Source: Lampris incognitus
Taxonomy: Eukaryota > Chordata > Actinopteri > Lampriformes > Lampridae
Direction of reading: 5' to 3'
DNA length: 64,000 bases
Assembly: GCF_029633865.1 (NCBI RefSeq)
Contig: NC_079213.1
Span: 87,517,293 to 87,581,292, forward strand
Positions 44,075 to 55,822 of this stretch are shown here, one piece after another. A model generated the notes under the pieces. The model was not told the DNA's origin. It was given only the letters and a program-made list of their open reading frames with translations, and made no database searches. A program made the translations under genes and the position numbers. How positions within the stretch are numbered: the first letter of the stretch is position 1; the number at the start of each line of letters is the position of its first letter.

Positions 44075-46816
44075 GTGAGTCGAATTGGACAAAGCTTGTG
44101 TTAGCCAGCTCCAACTTCAACATATGTTTAAATAGCTTTTAAAGCTAACGGCGAACAAATCATGTCGCGTCTGGTCTTTCTTTTTGTTTTAAACCACGGT
44201 GTCGCTAATGGTGTGCGTTGTGTTTGTACTTAAGTTAAATTCTTCACGTTTATTGTATATTTATTTAAATTTTATCGTTGTAGCTTTATTTTAGCTTGTT
44301 AACGTGCCATGAATTCACAGCAAGTTGGCTTTTGAATGGTGGTGAAATTGACTGGCCGGTGATATTGTCTCGTAGAGGGTAACTAACAAGCCATTGTAAA
44401 TTAATCTATTATAGCCGCTTCAGATTTGCTATAAAGGTCACTGGTTAATAATACGTCTTATTAGTATTAGCTGGTCGAGTTTTGGGATGAGTCAGACAGT
44501 GATCGTTAGATAGAAAAGGTTCCTGTTGCTGAAATATAAATCTTAACAAAACTCCTTCCAGGTTTAAATCGGCTGTTGCAAAGGAGTGCATTCGCGAAAT
44601 CCTGAGGGAGCGTTTGTCTGGGCTGAAGTATGACCCAGAGGACGTGGCTGCTTTGTCTTCGTCTCTGGCAGACTGCATTAGGGACAAACTGAGGGGTGAG
44701 CCCAGCACTTCACCCCCCCCCACACGCACACACACGCACACAATCAAACAAACACACGTTTGCTTATCTATACGTGTGAGGACCCTCACGGACATTCCTT
44801 TATTCCCACATTATTCCCTAGCTAAGCCCCTAATCCTAACCTTAGCCACACCGAAGTGAAGATAGTAAAATATTGGATATTCGACAGATATTCACTTAGC
44901 AGATGAGGAAACTGTCATCGCCGAGTCGGTGCGCGAGTTTAGACAAATATTGGGTTGTTCAAGGTGGTTAGCGGACAGACGAGGCTTCTTGAAAAACCAA
45001 CGAAACGGGCGGTCCTCGGTGCATCAAAGACGGAAAGGGGAGGCTTTTCACGGGATCTCCGCTCCACTATCAATGCAAATTAGGGACCGTCAACAACTTA
45101 CAGTGTCAACAATGTAATAATTAAAGTTGTTTTCAATAACGTCTGGTCTGCAACGCCTAGAGGTAAATCTAACGCCAGTGTGTTCAGGGTGACTCCCCAC
45201 AAATTGCACAGCTTTTTGAGTTTCCATGTTCCCTTTATTGATACATGTTCATTTTTATGCGTAACATTATGAACATTATTTTTATGACTGCTGACATTTG
45301 ATTCCTAACGGCTATAAAACAACGCACAAATCATAATTCAAAGTTGATTTTGGTTGCACTGACACAAAGGTAATAGGCTAAGCTTGTTAAGCAGAAGACA
45401 AAGATAAAGAAGAAGGAATTGATGGAGAAATAGAAAAAAATAACATTGTTAAGATTCATACCAAAAACATTGTCATTTTAGTACCCTCCATAAATGGAAT
45501 ACAGTTTTTTCATTCATTTTTGTTTGAAATAATTGAAAATATATTAACATATGTTGTTGAATAAAAAAAAAAGTCAAAACCAGTTTCATGAACCACAGCA
45601 GTTCAACATTTTCAATTAATATTGAAAATTGTTTGCTGAGACAATACTTTAGCCATTTAACAAAACAACTGTACGTACCCAGTCAGTGCATGCTCCGCCT
45701 CCGTGGGGTTGGGTGGAGGGGTGTCTAATTCCCGCAATGGCCGCAGAATTCCTGGTCTCTAAAACACATCTGTCTGTCTGTCATCAATTGGGCTTTCAAC
45801 CTATACAATTCAATTAATCTTTTTATCTGTCATTATCTGCCTACCTAACAGATAAACAGACACAGACAGGTACGTACATACTAGACAGTTATATAGATAG
45901 ATAGATAATTTGTGTGTGTTTTTGTACCTATAGCATTCCCACATTTATCTTAAATTTCTTGAATATGGCGTTAATATGTTTTTTTTCAATGTACATACCA
46001 CAGGCCTCCAACACTGCCATTGCCACGTATGCTTTATTATACAAGTTGCTTGCTGAAGGGTCTATCAAAATTGTTGCAGGGACTGTCGGAAATGCTTCCG
46101 CAGACTCCTTTGAAATAAGTATTTTACATGTAAAACTATTTTTTGTGATTATCAAGGAACACATGTTAAAATGTCTTTATTTTTTTAATGAACGAGAATT
46201 ATTTAAAGATACCCTTTCACTTATTATCCTTGTGATTTTTTTTCTTTCTTCAGTCTTGACTGCTGACCAGCATAAAAAAAACCCCACAACCGTTGGAGTC
46301 TTGTTGGTTGATGTGGTTAACTGCACACTTTCCTCTTGAAATCTACCAATTCCACCAGTTTTGTGATTTTTTTTCAAATCATGTTCAATGGAAGTATTAT
46401 TATCTGTGGTGGAAGTGAGAGTATATGAGCTTGCAAGTTTGCTTGCACTTACAAGTTTTTATTTATTTTATATACACAATTATGTCCCTTTCTGTCTTGA
46501 CCAATGTATGCATCTGATACAACAAACCTTTCATGTGTTTTTAAGCTGGGCGTTCACAAAGACATATAGAGAGAGGGAAAGACAGGAGAAAAAGTGGACA
46601 ATAGATAAAGACGTTTCCTGTTAAAGCCACATATACAATACATCACTATCTAAGGAAGCTTCTTGGTGGAAAGGCCATTAGCAAATCATCAGCATGGAGA
46701 AAAGGTGGGCAGTGACCCATCCAGGGACTATCCAACGGCCTATGATTGCCATACTATTCTTTTCAGTTGAACGTCCCCTATGAATTCATACACCCTCTCA
46801 CCCCCCACCTTTTTAG

Positions 46817-46868
<52 letters not shown>

Positions 46869-49800
46869 GCACAAACAAAAAGAACCAATACAGATTATTT
46901 ATTTGCCCTGTGAATACACTGTGACCTGTCAGAGTTGTCAGTCATCCTTCTTGGTTGTTTGATAATCTAAAGAATGTACAAATTCATAATCATCTTATGC
47001 CAAACAGTTTTCAACGGTGTTAGTTTATTTATGTCGTTATTCCAATGAACTGAAGTGAAAAATTACCTGTAAATTTAATTTTCAACTTAATTTGTCACAG
47101 GAAGTTGCAGATGATGCATGTTATTTGTACACGCTTGCATACATTTGTTAAAAAAATGTAGCCATGACATTTAATTTTAAGAACGCTCACAGCAAAGGTA
47201 TTTAAAAAAACTGAGCTCTTAAGTTTGATGCATTTCCTGTCTGGCTCAGTTCCTTTGAGACTGATAAGGGATGGATTCACAGACATGTTCCATGATTATC
47301 TGGGCATCAATAACTGTGTTGATCATAAATTGGGGAATTGTTATTCAAATGGTAATTTTTCATGGTCAAGTTTATGTTTTTATGGGCCCTTCCTCACCCT
47401 AAGATGGACACTCTCTAACAAACTGTCACACTGTACCCTTAGATGTAAATATTTTATGGACAATGTGTTAGATTTTATTGGCCCATTATCTGGAAAATGG
47501 GTAAGTCAAGAAAAGGCTTCCATTTCAGAACCATGGATAGCTTTCAGTCATGCATGGACAGTGGCCAGAAACGTAGGCTAAACAGACATTGTAGGAATCA
47601 AATCAACAAGCCAACAAACCAACTAAGCTGCAGTTATGTGTAAACTACACAAGTATAGCCTAAGCCTACACGCTACTCGTTCGTCAATAACAGAGGAACA
47701 ACGTGGCACATTAAATGTAAAGACTGAAAAAAATGGGTTTGTACTGCACACATAATAGAAGCCCCCCTGTGTTTTGCGTGGCTGCTTTACCCACAACATA
47801 TCAAAAATACAATACAACACGTACTCGGCGGCAATCCAAATCAGAAATTCTGAAGTCAGGCATGGTGGCCTATTAAAAAAAAAAAGCCCAACAAGCTGGC
47901 ACGATGACCAACCAGACACCCAAAATCCCTTGGAAGAGGACTTTAACTCACCCATTTGAACATTATCTGACAAGCTTTGCGTTATTCCAAATTCCCCACA
48001 GTGCCCTTTATATCCAAGTCCTGGACTCTGCATTTCTTATTGCAGTTCTTGTTACACACAAGCACACTGACTGCCCCATGCTGGTCCTTAGGTAGTTCAT
48101 TATTTAATTTATTTTTTAGAAGTATCACTCCACTCTTTGGATTGTGGCATGTAATGTCCTGAACAATACCATGGCAAGGCACACCTCACAAAGTTACATG
48201 TATATAATCCACAATAAGCATTTTTTATAATGTGAGTGGCTGATGACCTAGAAATCATTGCATATCAGAGAATGACAGTAAGTCCAAAGAAATGACCACA
48301 AATTGCTCAATGGGTTGTTAATAGGCCAGCAATATCTTTAGATATGGAAGAGAAGCTTGATAAGTTCAGAGGCTATTTAAAAAAATATCTGTGTGTGTGT
48401 GTGCAGGGTGTTGCTAGGCCTATTTTAGGGGGGCTTTAACCCCCCTAAATGAATTTACATTATTAGTTTAAATCTTTTTTTTCCTCATTAATTTTTCATT
48501 AAAATCGATCGAATTGTGTCATTGCGTCTCCAAATTCACAATGTATCTAGATAGCCGGGCGCTAGGACCTGGGAGAGGCTGCTGCTGCTCTAATCCAGTG
48601 TTTCCATTGGCTGTGCTGCCCACTCTGCAATTCCTGTACCATCTTTGGTAGAGACTGTAACAGTAGTCGGAAACCACGGAAGTTGTGACAAGATGTTGGC
48701 CAAAACTTTACCAAGATAAACATAATGTACAGTGTGAAATAGTAAGTAGTTACAGAGTGAAGATACTTAGCCCCAGTATGAATTTATGGCAAATGATGGT
48801 CAATGTAGCTAGCTATCAAGTTGTTACTTGTTTGTTACCTGCTTAACGTTAGCTAACTTTAGGTTTAAGTGAGGAAAAGACAAGAGGATAAGCTTTAAAA
48901 CACTAATGTTATACTAACTAGCAGACGAGCCAGCCAGCCTAAGTGTGAACGAGTGAAAGAGATAGAAATAATGTTATTGACAGCTCTTTACATTCTTTGC
49001 TTCTACATGCCTCTTAAGTATTTCGAAACAATCATATCAGTAGGCATAGATTGTTGTTTATAATCAGTTAATGTCGGTGAAAAGGTCACATTGTGTTGAT
49101 CATAACACAATTTTATATTGCTCAATTCCTCAACCTGTAGATGGATATATGGAATTTCTTCAAAAAAGGAGGCATCTCCGCTGAAAGCCAGTCAGGTGAG
49201 AAGATTTTGCCAGTTCAGACAAATGCAAATGTAAACTGATAGATCACTCATTAAGCCTTGAGTTCTTGTAAATCTGAGTTTAATAAAATAATGTGTTACT
49301 AAAAACAGGCAAGGAGAGGGAAAAAAGGAAGATGGAGGAGACTGACAGGGTTGAAGGAGTAGGTCTGATGGAGGTTAGTGATCAAGAAGAAAGCGATGGA
49401 GTTGTTTAAGCTTTCAGTTAAAAGTAATACTGGATTTTATGACATAGGCCTATTACTCATACTAGGTATAAGCTAGCCTAAACGATTTTACCTGACATTT
49501 TTAGTTTTAGAGGTTCACACACCAAACATCAGTCTTTCACGATAATTTTTCTTTCCGCCATAGAAATCCACTAACCGGGCGATTTAGCAAAAATGGAGTA
49601 GGCTTCAGGGTTTCATTCATTTAATGATTATTTTATCAAATGTTTGGACTTAAATTTTAACGGGTCATGCAGAGGGAGAGGCCAAGAAAGAAAAGGGTCA
49701 AGAAGCAAGCTGTTTGAGTGAAAGGGAGAAAACGGATCCAGAGACAGAAAGGGAACAAACCGATCCAGAGATGGAGAGGGCGCAAACATCCAGAGATAGA

Positions 49801-52800
49801 GAGGGAGCAAACTAACGTAGAGAGGGAAAGTGATCAAGCAGCTGCAGCAACTCCTTCCAGAAGTTACAGGGATGATTTAGGTGGCAAAGACACTGGGCCC
49901 AGACATGTAAAGCTGAATAGCTACCCACAACACAGATTTGGTACACAGAACAGGGCATTTCAGTATTGCTGGTTTGATAAATATAAATGGCTAGAATAAT
50001 CTGTCAACCAAAATGCAGCTTTCTGCTTTCCATGTTGAATATTTGGAAAAACATAAAACATGATGCTTTGGTCAGTAATGCATGTAAAAACTGGAAGAAA
50101 GCCTTGTTCGTCATTGAAAAGCATGAGATGGCACAAATCCATAAAGACAGTGTTGTAGCATGGCGAAGCTACCAGGCAACTGGCAGTCAGAGAAACATTG
50201 CTCAGATTATAGCATCTGCACATGTAAGCGAGATTGTTACAGAGGGGGCAGTTAAGGAGCGTTTTCTAGCACTAACAGAAATGAAGCCATTTGATGCCCA
50301 GTCCATAGCAACTGAGTTGCAGCAGCAGCTCCAAATCAATGGGCTAGCAGAGCTAAAATGTGACGCACAAACATACGATGGTGCAGCCGTTATGAATGGG
50401 TCCACTGGGGGGGTGCAAGCACATTTCAGAATGTTGCATCCAGAGGCAATTTATGTGCATTGTTATGCTCACGAGCTAAACTTGGTGTTGTGCCATACTT
50501 GTAGGGCTGTGTCGGAGGCTGCAGAGTTTTTCAGTTTGTTGGAGTGTCTTCCTTTTTCAGCACATCCCTAGTTAACCACCACAAGTTCAAAGAAGCTCAG
50601 TCCAAACTTTGATTGACATCAGCTGAACTTGTACAACTTTCAACCACTCGCTGGACATGCCAGCTGCGATCCCTTAATGTAGTTCTTGACACTTTATCTG
50701 CTATTTTTGAATGTCTGTCTGCCATTGGATCCCCCATAGCTCTTGGTCTAAGAAAGAATCTCTACAAGTTCTCAACAGTGTATTCACTACTGATGTTTCA
50801 GTCCCTACTTTCTGTAACCGAGGGACTTCACAAGTTCTTTCAGAGAGACTTAAACCTGGCAGAAGCTGTCATCTGCAGACAAGATGTGTGACACACTGAG
50901 AGGCAAACACACAGATGCATTTGCCACAGAGCTGTATGAGAGAACCAAGGCCCTGTGCAACACTCACAACCCAGAACCAGATGCTAAAAAAGGCATAAAC
51001 AGAGGAAAATGGGTGATTTTGTGTTGGAGACAACCTTGGGTTCAGGGCAGGCACAGATTGGTTCAGCTCAGCAACCTTGAAAACAGTTGCTGTTCCCCTG
51101 CTTGGATAGGATGGTTAGTTAGATGCTCCCACCCACAAAATAGCCTCTCTAATGAATATCAGCTTTTCAGTTTCAGTAAATGAAGTAATTGCTGAAAAGG
51201 GTTATATAAACCTGTCTGTTAAAATTATTTTCCATCTGATCCTTCCTTCGTTCATTTCATTGTGTTTCTCCTTGTGTTTAGTACTATGAGTTCGGTTCAA
51301 GTGCAAAACCTCTGTTCAGTCACAAACCATCCTATATTCTGCATTCTGAATATTGTCTATTTCATTAAATATGTTATGATGGTCCACTGTCTACTGTTTG
51401 AGTGTGACTTTGCATGGTCGTGGAAAATATTTTCCATGGAAAACTCACATGTAAAAAGTTCCATGTCCAGGTATATCATAATAACAATTTCCATACAAAA
51501 CATCAAAAATGTTACATAATCTTAACACTGTAGGAGCCAATAATGTGAGCCAATCTAAATCACACTACACTGAAGTGAAGTCAGCAAGTTGAAAGTTGAA
51601 AGATGTTGATTTCAGTACAACCCAATGTAAATTGCCATGTATACTGCCATCTTATGCATATGCCTTTTTGTTGGTGCTTTTGTGACTAACAACCCTATTG
51701 TCCTCTGGCTGGGAATGGACTGGATTTTGATTTCTTCCATATTTGTAGAAATGTCATTCCTTTAATATATCCTCATTTGTGAGAATAAATAAAAATTGAT
51801 TAAGAAAACTTAGGGGTTTCCTCTGGGGGCTCCGGTTTCCTCCCACAGTCCAAAGACATGTAAGTTAGGTGAATTGGCCGTACTAAATTGTCCCTAGGTA
51901 TGAATGGGTGTGTATGTGTCGACCCTGTAATGGCCTGGCGGCCTGTGCAGGGTGTCTCCCCGCCTGCCATCCAATGACTGCTGGAATAGGCTCCAGCATC
52001 CCCACGACCCTGAGAGCAGGATAAGCGGTTCAGTTAATGGATGGATGGATGAGCTTAATATTTGTGCTGTCAAATGTCACTATGACCTTGAAATTCTGTC
52101 ACCTAGGTTATTACACATGTAAGCACAACTACAGAGCAAAATCACACTCTTTCTGATTGCATAAACTGTGATTGCACCAATCTACAGTCAATGTATGCAT
52201 AACATACGTACATAGGACCTGCAATTTATCTAAGAGAGAGGAGATAGCATTCCTTGACTTCAGTAATTTTGCTTGATCTGTGCCAGTTGTAAGAGGATGG
52301 ATAGCATTTAAATGCATGATCCCCTTCAGGCTACTACCTGGCATAGATGATAAATAATAGTAATAGATATATACTAAAATAGTAAAAGTAGCAATGTGCG
52401 AGACCAGACCTAAAGTTATGTAGTTCCAGAATTGGGGTGGGGCGTGTCAAGACACTGTTGTTGTACAGTCTGATAACTGTTGGCAAAAAGGAACACCTAA
52501 GACACTCTGTCTTGCACCTGGGGTGGATGAATCTCTTGCCTCCACATTCCCTCATGGAGGTGGTGGAAGAGATTAACCAAGATGGAGTTGATTTTACCTC
52601 TCATCATCCTCTCCCCCACATTCTCCAAAATAACCCATTTCAGTGGTGACAACAGAGCTGTATTTCCTTACTAACTAGTGGAACCTGTGTGTTTCCCCTA
52701 CCATGGCACCACTCCCCCAGCACATCACTGCATAGAATAGTATGCTGGCCACTGCGGACTGATAAAACATATGCAGTATTCTACTGCATACATTGAAGGA

Positions 52801-53863
52801 CCTTAGTCTCCTAAGGAATAACATCTCTGCCCTTTGCTGTAAGTAGCCTTATGTTGTCCGACCAGTCCAAGTTATTCACCCTATTGCAATGTCACATCTC
52901 CTTTCATCATCAACAGATGTGGGATTTGACAGATATAAGCTTGTGGTTCAAGTGGTCATCGGGGAACAACGAGGAGAGGGAATCAAGTGAGTGATTGCAT
53001 GGCATTTGTAAACTACAAATTACTCTTGGACTTTTCAAAACATTGGTCTGGAAAAGCCCAAAAATCATGTAAAAAGTATGGCTAGAGCACTGTAAAATAC
53101 TTTAGAGAAATATCTTCTACATAGCGTACAAAACTGTGGCGCTGATGGTGGTAGTTAAGGACTCAAGCCTTACTCTATTAACTCTGTTCTTTTACATTTG
53201 ATTACGTGAGGGTTCTTTTGACATTACAAAAACACCTTGGAATGCTCTGTTTCCTTGTGTTTTGCCAGGATGGTCTCAAGGTGTTTCTGGGACGCAGACA
53301 CAGACAACTACGCTGAAGATGTATTCATGAATGTAAGCCCCTTTGTCTTAGTTCTATTTAGTCAGGTATAAGGAAGTATTGGCCCTCTCAGGGGGCGGCA
53401 CGGTGGTGCAGTGGTTAGCGCCGTCGCCTCATAGGAAGAAGGTCCTGGGTTTGAGCCCTGGGGTAGTCCAACCTTGGTGGTCGTCCCAGGTCGTCCTGTG
53501 TGGAGTTTGCATGTTCTCCCCGTGTCTGCGTGGGTTTCCTCCGGGGGCTCCGGTTTCCTCCCACAGTCCAAAGACATGTAAATCAGGTGAATTGGCCGTA
53601 CTAAATTGTCCCTAGGTATGAATGCATGCGTGTATGTCGGCCCTGTGTGATAGTCTGGCGGCCTGTCCAGGGTGCCTCCCCACCTGCTGCCCAATGACTG
53701 CTGGGATAGGCTCCAGCATCCCCGCGAGAGAGCAGGATAAGCGGTTTGGAAAATGGATGGATGGCCCTCTCAGGTGATGTAAGCTGATTTCCACAACCTT
53801 GCTTTGTCTCTGCAGGACAGCTTGTTCTGTGTAGCTGCTGCCTTTGGGTGCTATTACTACTGA
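44016..53863 (+). CDS. dynlt2b: Dynein light chain Tctex-type 2B, complete, five exons
   Basis: Exons are 44016-44074, 44562-44695, 52917-52986, 53269-53332 and 53816-53863, all with GT-AG borders and matching phases. Together they encode 124 residues and a TGA stop. The start is ACCATGG. The protein has ENTYRIRPNFQLKF at the N-terminus, then the Tctex1 fold (ECIREILRERL, FDRYKLVVQVVIGEQRGEG, CFWDADTDNYA) and ends NDSLFCVAAAFGCYYY. These match TCTEX1D2/DYNLT2B rather than DYNLT1/3. The protein is a light chain of dynein-2 for retrograde intraflagellar transport in cilia. Intron 2 is 8.2 kb and carries a dead hAT transposase; intron 4 holds a SINE. No break in the coding sequence is visible. 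Confidence 0.95.
44562..44695 (+). CDS. dynlt2b: dynlt2b exon 2
   Basis: The acceptor is CTTCCAG and the donor GTGAGC. The exon encodes FKSAVAKECIREILRERL and LADCIRDKLR, the first helices of the Tctex1 fold. Confidence 0.93.
44696..49140. other. Left part of dynlt2b intron 2, no gene seen
   Basis: It is A/T-rich with short frames (for example 47225-47581) that lack known motifs. A (CA)n repeat lies at 46816-46865. From about 48400 the sequence probably belongs to the hAT element, beginning near a G/C-run palindrome at 48425-48447. Confidence 0.5.
46816..46865. repeat. (CA)n microsatellite
   Basis: A run of about 24 CA units lies within intron 2 of dynlt2b. Confidence 0.95.
49141..51060 (+). 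pseudogene. hAT transposase remnant (ZMYM1/DUF4371-like)
   Basis: The reading starts MDIWNFFKKGGISAESQS with a donor, and an acidic/charged stretch near 49310-49410 follows. It continues through a TTF-type zinc-finger region (HRFGTQNRAFQYCWFDKYKW, then AFCFPC in broken frame) and the DUF4371/hAT core at 50000-50571 (DAQTYDGAAVMNGSTGGVQA and YVHCYAHELNLVL). Further pieces are FQSLLSVTEGLHKFFQRDLN and TDAFATELYERTKALC near 50900. The ALxxDGxxxMxG and HC-AHxLNLV motifs are typical of hAT transposases related to ZMYM1. Several stops and frameshifts show it is dead. It lies in intron 2 of dynlt2b, in the sense orientation. Confidence 0.82.
51190..51807. other. Intron sequence, nothing recognised
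   Basis: No motif or repeat that I can name was seen. It may include the 3' untranslated end of the hAT remnant. Confidence 0.5.
51808..52048 (+). mobile_element. SINE-B copy lacking its tRNA head
   Basis: It starts at GGGGTTTCCTCTGGGGGCTCC and matches the full copy at 53393-53762 to its tail GGATGGATGGATG. The tRNA-like head is missing. Confidence 0.85.
52917..52986 (+). CDS. dynlt2b: dynlt2b exon 3
   Basis: The acceptor is CAACAG and the donor GTGAGT. The exon encodes VGFDRYKLVVQVVIGEQRG, the central beta strand of the dimer interface. Confidence 0.95.
53269..53332 (+). CDS. dynlt2b: dynlt2b exon 4
   Basis: The acceptor is TTGCCAG and the donor GTAAGC. The exon encodes MVSRCFWDADTDNYAEDVFM. 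Confidence 0.95.
53393..53762 (+). mobile_element. Full-length SINE-B in dynlt2b intron 4
   Basis: The head GGTGGTGCAGTGGTTAGC (A box) with GGTTTGAGCC (B box) shows a tRNA-derived pol III promoter. The body ends in a GGATGG tail. Twelve-base target-site duplications GGCCCTCTCAGG lie at 53381-53392 and 53763-53774. Confidence 0.92.
53816..53863 (+). CDS. dynlt2b: dynlt2b exon 5 and stop
   Basis: The acceptor is CTCTGCAG. The exon encodes DSLFCVAAAFGCYYY and TGA, the conserved C-terminal strand. Confidence 0.95.
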   Translation, partial: DSLFCVAAAFGCYYY

Positions 53864-55404
53864 GGAGGATGGGTCACACAGCACTCTTTCAGATTGGAGT
53901 GAGATGTTTGGTGTAGAAAAGGAGACAAGTGGTCTATTTTGCCTGCATAACATCAATGTTGTCCACCATCTGGAACCATCATTTGTGCAGTTCTTTGGTA
54001 CACATATCCGAAGTAACCCAAGATTTAACTGCATAATGCTTCAATGTTCTCCAGAAGAGAAAGCTCTTGCTGTTTGAAGAAAGTACGGTAAAAATAATTC
54101 TGTTTCTAAAAATGGATTTAAATCACAATACAGTCATGTGACCCACTGAATTGAGAAAAAAGGAAATGGAAAAAAACCCCATCTATTTATAATAAACTTT
54201 TATAATAAAGTATCTATATTGGACTTTTTCTAAAAGCAAATTTCAAAATGCCTTATAGGCCATTATAGAACAAATGATGCAGTATAGTAAAAGAACAGTA
54301 AATTTGGAATGATTGCCTTGCCTTTTTATATCTCAAGTGGCTATATGATTTTGAAAAAAAAAACAAAAAAAACTGCCAACCATGGTGATTATACAAATGA
54401 CAAGTTCACATGCAATGCCCAGCAGTGTTTAGCTCTCTGTGCCCAACTTGTCACAACTTCCACAACAGAGGTCGCTGTTCGCCTCTGACTCAGTTACCCA
54501 CCGGGGAAACGTTCGGGCAACTTTGACGAACAGTTGCCTCAGGATCTTCCTACTGTAATAACACAGGAACATCTTGTTTAAGACATGTATGTAAACTGTT
54601 CTTTGTCCTCCTTTTTGTCTACTGCAAGGTGTCTTGTTCATTATTATTGCCTAAAGACTTGCCTAAGGTATCACCACCCTTGTGATGGGTTGACTAACTT
54701 TAAATCTCTAAATTTGCATATGCAGTGATTCTCTGAGAAAGAGAGATTAATTTTATATTAGCTAAATATCAGCTATCACTGCAGCACCTGAAACAACATG
54801 GGATGTTAATTTGCGGGGTTTTTAATACCAAATAAAAAGTAGATATACAACATATTAAGAACGACAGCTACTTCTACAAGTGGGGATTAAAATCATTTGT
54901 TTTTTTAACATCTTTTTTTTTTAAAGTGAGAAAATGGGTGCATATATGGATTGTATCGTCTGCAGTTAAATGGTGATTTAAAAAATTTATTTTTTGCCAT
55001 TTGAACATGAACTCTCAGCTCAGCCTTCAATGTTGCTGTTTATCTGTTTGGTCTCTTATGTGCCAATTTGTGCAGGGGTGATTAAAAAATTATACATTAT
55101 CTGTCATTTGGTTTGACATCAGAGCAACATCAGGGGAGCTGTTTGTTCAGTTTGTATGAACTGAGATGCATGTTTGCCTTTTCTTCTTTTGCATTTGTTT
55201 TTCACTGCTCAACAACATTTGAAATTGAAATGAAACTTGAAAAACAGATAAGGTAATATTTGTGGTTCATTTTCAGTGAAAGATTTTCTCCTTGCAAGTT
55301 AAGCATTCTTTCAAACACCAGTATAAACACATTTGCCCTTGATTATTATTTTTTTTTAAATTGGCCTCTTGATATATTGAATTTGCAGCCATTACAATTT
55401 TGAA
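53864..55404. other. dynlt2b 3' UTR and intergenic
   Basis: It contains the UTR with its poly(A) signal, then A/T-rich sequence without a recognisable gene. Confidence 0.6.
54191..54196 (+). terminator. Candidate poly(A) signal of dynlt2b
   Basis: AATAAA lies about 330 nt after the stop codon. A similar TAATAAAG follows within 15 nt. Confidence 0.5.
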
Positions 55405-55740
55405 TTTGGAACTCGGACATCCAGGGGGAGCTCAGAGTAGAGAAGCTGCTCCTTCGCATCGAAAGGAGCCAGTTGAGGTGGTTCGGGCATCTGATTGGGA
55501 TGCCTCCTGGGTGCCTTTCTTTGGAGGTTTACCAGGCACGGCCAACTGGGAGGAGACCCCGGGGCAGACCCAAAACTCGCTGGAGGGACTACATGTGCAA
55601 TCTAGCCTGGGAATGCCTTGGGATCCCCCAGGAGGAGCTGGAGGGCGTTGGGGGGGGGAGAGGGACGTCTGGAGTGCCCTACTTAGCTTGCTGTCACCGC
55701 AACCCAACCCCAGAGAAGCGGCTGAAGATGAATGAATGAA
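55405..55740 (+). pseudogene. LINE 3' end fragment
   Basis: The frame contains RWFGHLIGMPPGCLSLEVYQ and RGRPKTRWRDYMCNLAWECL, with IPQEELEGV. This is the conserved C-terminal tail found in many fish LINEs. Only this 3' end is present, and it ends in a (GAAT)n tail. Confidence 0.8.
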
Positions 55741-55822
55741 TAAATTGATTAGACTTTGTTTTATTAAGTTGTGGAATCATCAGTCAAATAGGGTCTACTA
55801 CTACTACTTTCGGCTGCTCCCG

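Noticed and set aside
44700-44860. Frame extending from dynlt2b exon 2 into the intron
   Set aside because: The GTGAGC donor at 44696 and the perfect phase match to exon 3 at 52917 show that the extension is intronic.
47225-47581. 118-codon frame in dynlt2b intron 2
   Set aside because: It has no motif and no splice context, its composition is like the surrounding non-coding DNA, and it is probably chance.
53393-53470. tRNA gene-like sequence with A and B boxes
   Set aside because: It is the promoter head of a SINE: the acceptor stem does not fold, and the same body and tail recur at other sites.
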